From DATFXF01 sp035258565 (GTDB lineage: Bacteria; Acidobacteriota; Terriglobia; Acidiferrales; UBA7541), in the NCBI GenBank assembly GCA_035258565.1, contig DATFXF010000368.1:1-7001 (forward strand): 7,001 nucleotides of DNA, in the 5' to 3' direction. The notes below the pieces were generated by a model that was given only the letters and a program-made list of their open reading frames with translations, did not search any database and had not been told where the DNA came from. The translations under genes and the position numbers were made by a program. Shown piece after piece: positions 6,408 through 7,001 of this stretch. Within the stretch, counting starts at the first letter, position 1, and each line of letters starts with the position of its first letter.

Positions 6408-6691
6408 AACAGACCTCCATTGTTGAGATACGCAAACCACCATGCCCATGTTCACGTGCTGAACGGCGCGCCCGGGGCATCTGAGCCGAACCGTCGCGTC
6501 CCTACCCCTGCTTTACAGTTCGAGCAGCGGGGCGGGCCGGATGATGGGTTTTATTGGGGATTGTGAAGTGTGTGCTGTGTGCTATGAAGTGTGTGCTTGT
6601 GGGGCGCGCGGCTGAACTCAGGATCCGTTCGTTCGGCCTCCAGCAGTACGAGACTGACGCCTCAATCGTTCATTGGAAGGAAAGGAGACCT
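6408..6691. promoter_or_regulatory. Divergent spacer with dyad, hairpin and direct repeat
   Basis: This 284-nt spacer must hold the start signals of both divergent genes. A perfect 15-bp dyad GTTCA-N5-TGAAC (6450-6464) lies 43 nt upstream of the exported-protein start and looks like an operator. CCCCTGCT (6505-6512) pairs with AGCAGCGGGG (6523-6532) with one bulge. TGAAGTGTGTGCT occurs twice (6564-6576 and 6585-6597) with a 21-bp period. A weak plus-strand promoter, TTGTGA (6561-6566), 16 bp, TATGAA (6583-6588), overlaps these repeats. No convincing gene is seen in the spacer. Confidence 0.35.
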
Positions 6692-7001
6692 ATGCCGATC
6701 ACTGCATTCAACAGTTTCACTGACGGCCTCGATTCGAATCAACGGAACCGAGGGCACTTCATTGCCAACATTAACGTCGATGACGACCGCCGCTGGGTTC
6801 CGTACGCCGAAGGTGTCTGGATCCAGCCCTGCTGCTTCAACGTCACGTCTGGAGGATTCAGCGTCGTTCTGAAAGCCCTGCCCGGCGCCAAGCTGGGCAC
6901 TCACTACGCACGTTGGCACTGTTCGTGGGTATACGATGCGTGGTCGCTGGCGGTACCTCGAGCATGACTGGGTTGCCGAGCCTGGAACGTTTATCTACGA
7001 A
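6692..7001 (+). pseudogene. Cupin dioxygenase-like gene (2,4'-dihydroxyacetophenone dioxygenase / ChrR-like family), frameshifted and partial
   Basis: The gene starts at ATG 6692, with AAGGAG four bases upstream, and runs off the window. Residues 1-72 read to ALPGAKLGTHY, including WVPYAEGVWIQPCCFN. The original frame then gives ARWHCSW and a stop at 6965. If the single G at 6908 is removed, the frame continues HVGTVRGYTMRG then RWRYLEHDWVAEPGTFIYE to the window end. This restores the cupin motif G-T-H-x-H-x-G with its metal-binding histidines, the GxTxxGxWxYLE strand and the WVAxPGxFxYE segment. These are typical of the DAD / acetylacetone-cleaving-like and ChrR-type cupins, cytosolic Fe- or Zn-binding enzymes. 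I infer a one-base insertion, either a real mutation or a sequencing or assembly error. An annotation based on the open frame alone would call a spurious 137-residue protein from 6554. The substrate is unknown. Confidence 0.75.

Noticed and set aside
5655..6566. Plus-strand frame of 303 codons
   Set aside because: It covers the antisense of the exported-protein gene and parts of two spacers; no recognisable domain, and the minus-strand gene has a proper ribosome-binding site and signal peptide.
4840..7001. Search for a second copy of the ssrA 3' end (TTCGACTCCCCCCGCC) as an attachment site
   Set aside because: No convincing duplicate by eye on either strand; only short partial GC-rich matches such as 5142-5152. 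Integration at ssrA therefore remains unproven.

Overview
The window looks like chromosome from a GC-rich soil-type bacterium, most likely an acidobacterium. This rests on recognition rather than a database search. The C-terminal domain of the 309-residue protein (3394-4323) and the small secreted protein (5802-6407) both resemble uncharacterised families I associate with Acidobacteriota. Base composition is strongly GC-rich except in a patch at about 4861-5700.

Layout. Positions 1-4323 hold a three-gene cluster on the minus strand: an uncharacterised protein with an acidic Pro/Glu-rich linker (4323-3394), a secreted soluble lytic murein transglycosylase of the Slt type (3350-1146), and a class I PLP aminotransferase (1149 to beyond position 1). 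The last two overlap by an ATGA. A good sigma70-type promoter (TTGACA / 18 bp / AATAAT, 4370-4399) precedes the cluster. The head-to-head spacer 4324-4507 also carries the probable promoter of the tmRNA gene ssrA (4508-4859, plus strand). That gene is complete: a tRNA-like acceptor and T arm, and a tag reading frame for ANSELALAA.

Downstream of ssrA lies a lower-GC patch that looks like a degraded accessory segment. It contains a run of inverted repeats and hairpins (4865-5160) and a minus-strand gene (5662-5096) whose N-terminal two thirds look like a RiboL-PSP-type HEPN protein. Its C-terminal third does not fit the family, and it reads out through the antisense of the largest hairpin. Since the 3' end of ssrA is a common integration site for islands and phages, this may be an old insertion scar, although I found no duplicated ssrA end in the window.

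From 5802 the sequence looks native again. There is a small exported protein of unknown function (6407-5802, minus), a 284-nt divergent spacer with a dyad and a 13-bp direct repeat, and the start of a plus-strand cupin gene (6692 to the window end). The cupin gene resembles the 2,4'-dihydroxyacetophenone dioxygenase / ChrR-like family, but one extra G at about 6908 breaks its frame exactly at the metal-binding His-x-His.

I see no CRISPR array, transposase or integrase. The best candidates for something undescribed are the stem-loop block between ssrA and the HEPN remnant, the hairpin that may hold the slt ribosome-binding site, and the uncharacterised first gene of the slt cluster.
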